From assembly GCA_029783825.1 (NCBI GenBank), contig JAREIK010002979.1:526684-590683 (forward strand): 64,000 bases of DNA, read 5' to 3'. Both the position numbers and the translations under genes were made by a program. This DNA comes from Sapria himalayana. Taxonomy: Eukaryota > Streptophyta > Magnoliopsida > Malpighiales > Rafflesiaceae. Numbering within the stretch: the stretch's first letter is position 1; each line of letters opens with the position of its first letter. This document shows positions 63,708-64,000 of the stretch, piece after piece. The notes beneath the pieces were generated by a model that was given only the letters and a program-made list of their open reading frames with translations, did not search any database and was not told the origin of the DNA.

Positions 63708-64000
63708 CACTACAAGAAAAATCCCTTATAGCTAGGAATAATTACCTAACTAAATGAGCATTTTTCGTCGCTAAACGGGATATAGCGACGGATTACCAAG
63801 GGATCGGTTCCCTATCTAAAGTGCTCCTTGCTAAAGTTTAGTAAAAGAAAGTGTCCCTAGCTAAAAAGTTAGCGACATAAAAATCTCTTGCTAAAAAAGA
63901 CAAATTCCCTAACTAAATTAGCAAGCTAAATGAGATTTTCTATCGTTAAACTAAATAACGATGGAAGATTCTCAAGCTATATTTTAGTCGCTAAATTTTA
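63708..64000 (-). mobile_element. CACTA-5: type-B terminus of an element continuing beyond the window
   Basis: CACTACAAGAAAA at 63708, then 'atcccttatagctagg' and subterminal motifs ('ccctagctaaaaagttagcg', 'ttcgtcgctaaacgg'). It closely follows the 23061 end. It directly abuts the EDR2-like fragment, so the insertion probably lies in that gene. The minus-strand assignment follows CACTA-1 and CACTA-4, in which the genes run toward the type-B end. Confidence 0.88.

Noticed and set aside
1..64000. CRISPR array, bacterial operon or phage features
   Set aside because: The repeats are simple-sequence or transposon-derived without spacers, and all recognised genes are eukaryotic with introns.

Overview
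This is nuclear DNA from a flowering plant. It is very AT-rich, has spliceosomal introns, and carries plant-type CACTA (En/Spm), hAT and Ty3/gypsy elements plus broken copies of plant genes (SmF, SDF2, topoisomerase II, ARF1, an EDR2-like gene). I cannot name the species. I see no intact protein-coding gene, tRNA, rRNA or CRISPR array. Almost everything is simple-sequence satellite or nested, decayed transposons.

Layout. Three blocks of degenerate TCTA/TGTC repeat (GATA/GACA on the other strand) lie at 1-6659, 18614-20770 and 51116-60410, about 18 kb in all and all in the same orientation. CACTA-1 (6660-18613) sits between blocks 1 and 2. It lacks the main transposase but holds a decayed accessory-protein gene (tnpA-like), a nearly complete SmF spliceosome-protein pseudogene with introns, a coiled-coil fragment resembling kinesin-12, and a nested hAT element with an 8-bp target duplication (15226-18500).

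Between blocks 2 and 3 (20771-51115) lies a composite of CACTA sequence. It contains a truncated end with SDF2 and topoisomerase II exon fragments, a minus-strand CACTA starting at 23061, a second copy of the SmF-bearing 2.3-kb segment (26423-28731), and a plus-strand CACTA-4 (28732 to about 42700) with recognisable but stop-ridden tnp2 and tnpA genes. After it come an AT-rich repeat family, an ARF retropseudogene with an 18-bp target duplication, a gypsy pol scrap, and a tandem array (46640-50170) whose about 390-bp units alternate between two types. That array appears to be amplified from internal CACTA sequence.

After block 3, 60411-63707 is lower-copy DNA with at least nine exons of a minus-strand EDR2-like gene. 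It is broken by stops and cut off at 63708, where another CACTA element begins and runs out of the window.

How the parts relate. No pathway is encoded. The history I infer is a long GATA-type satellite invaded by CACTA elements that had picked up host gene pieces. These were then hit by hAT, retrotransposon and retrocopy insertions, and one CACTA internal segment amplified into a new satellite.
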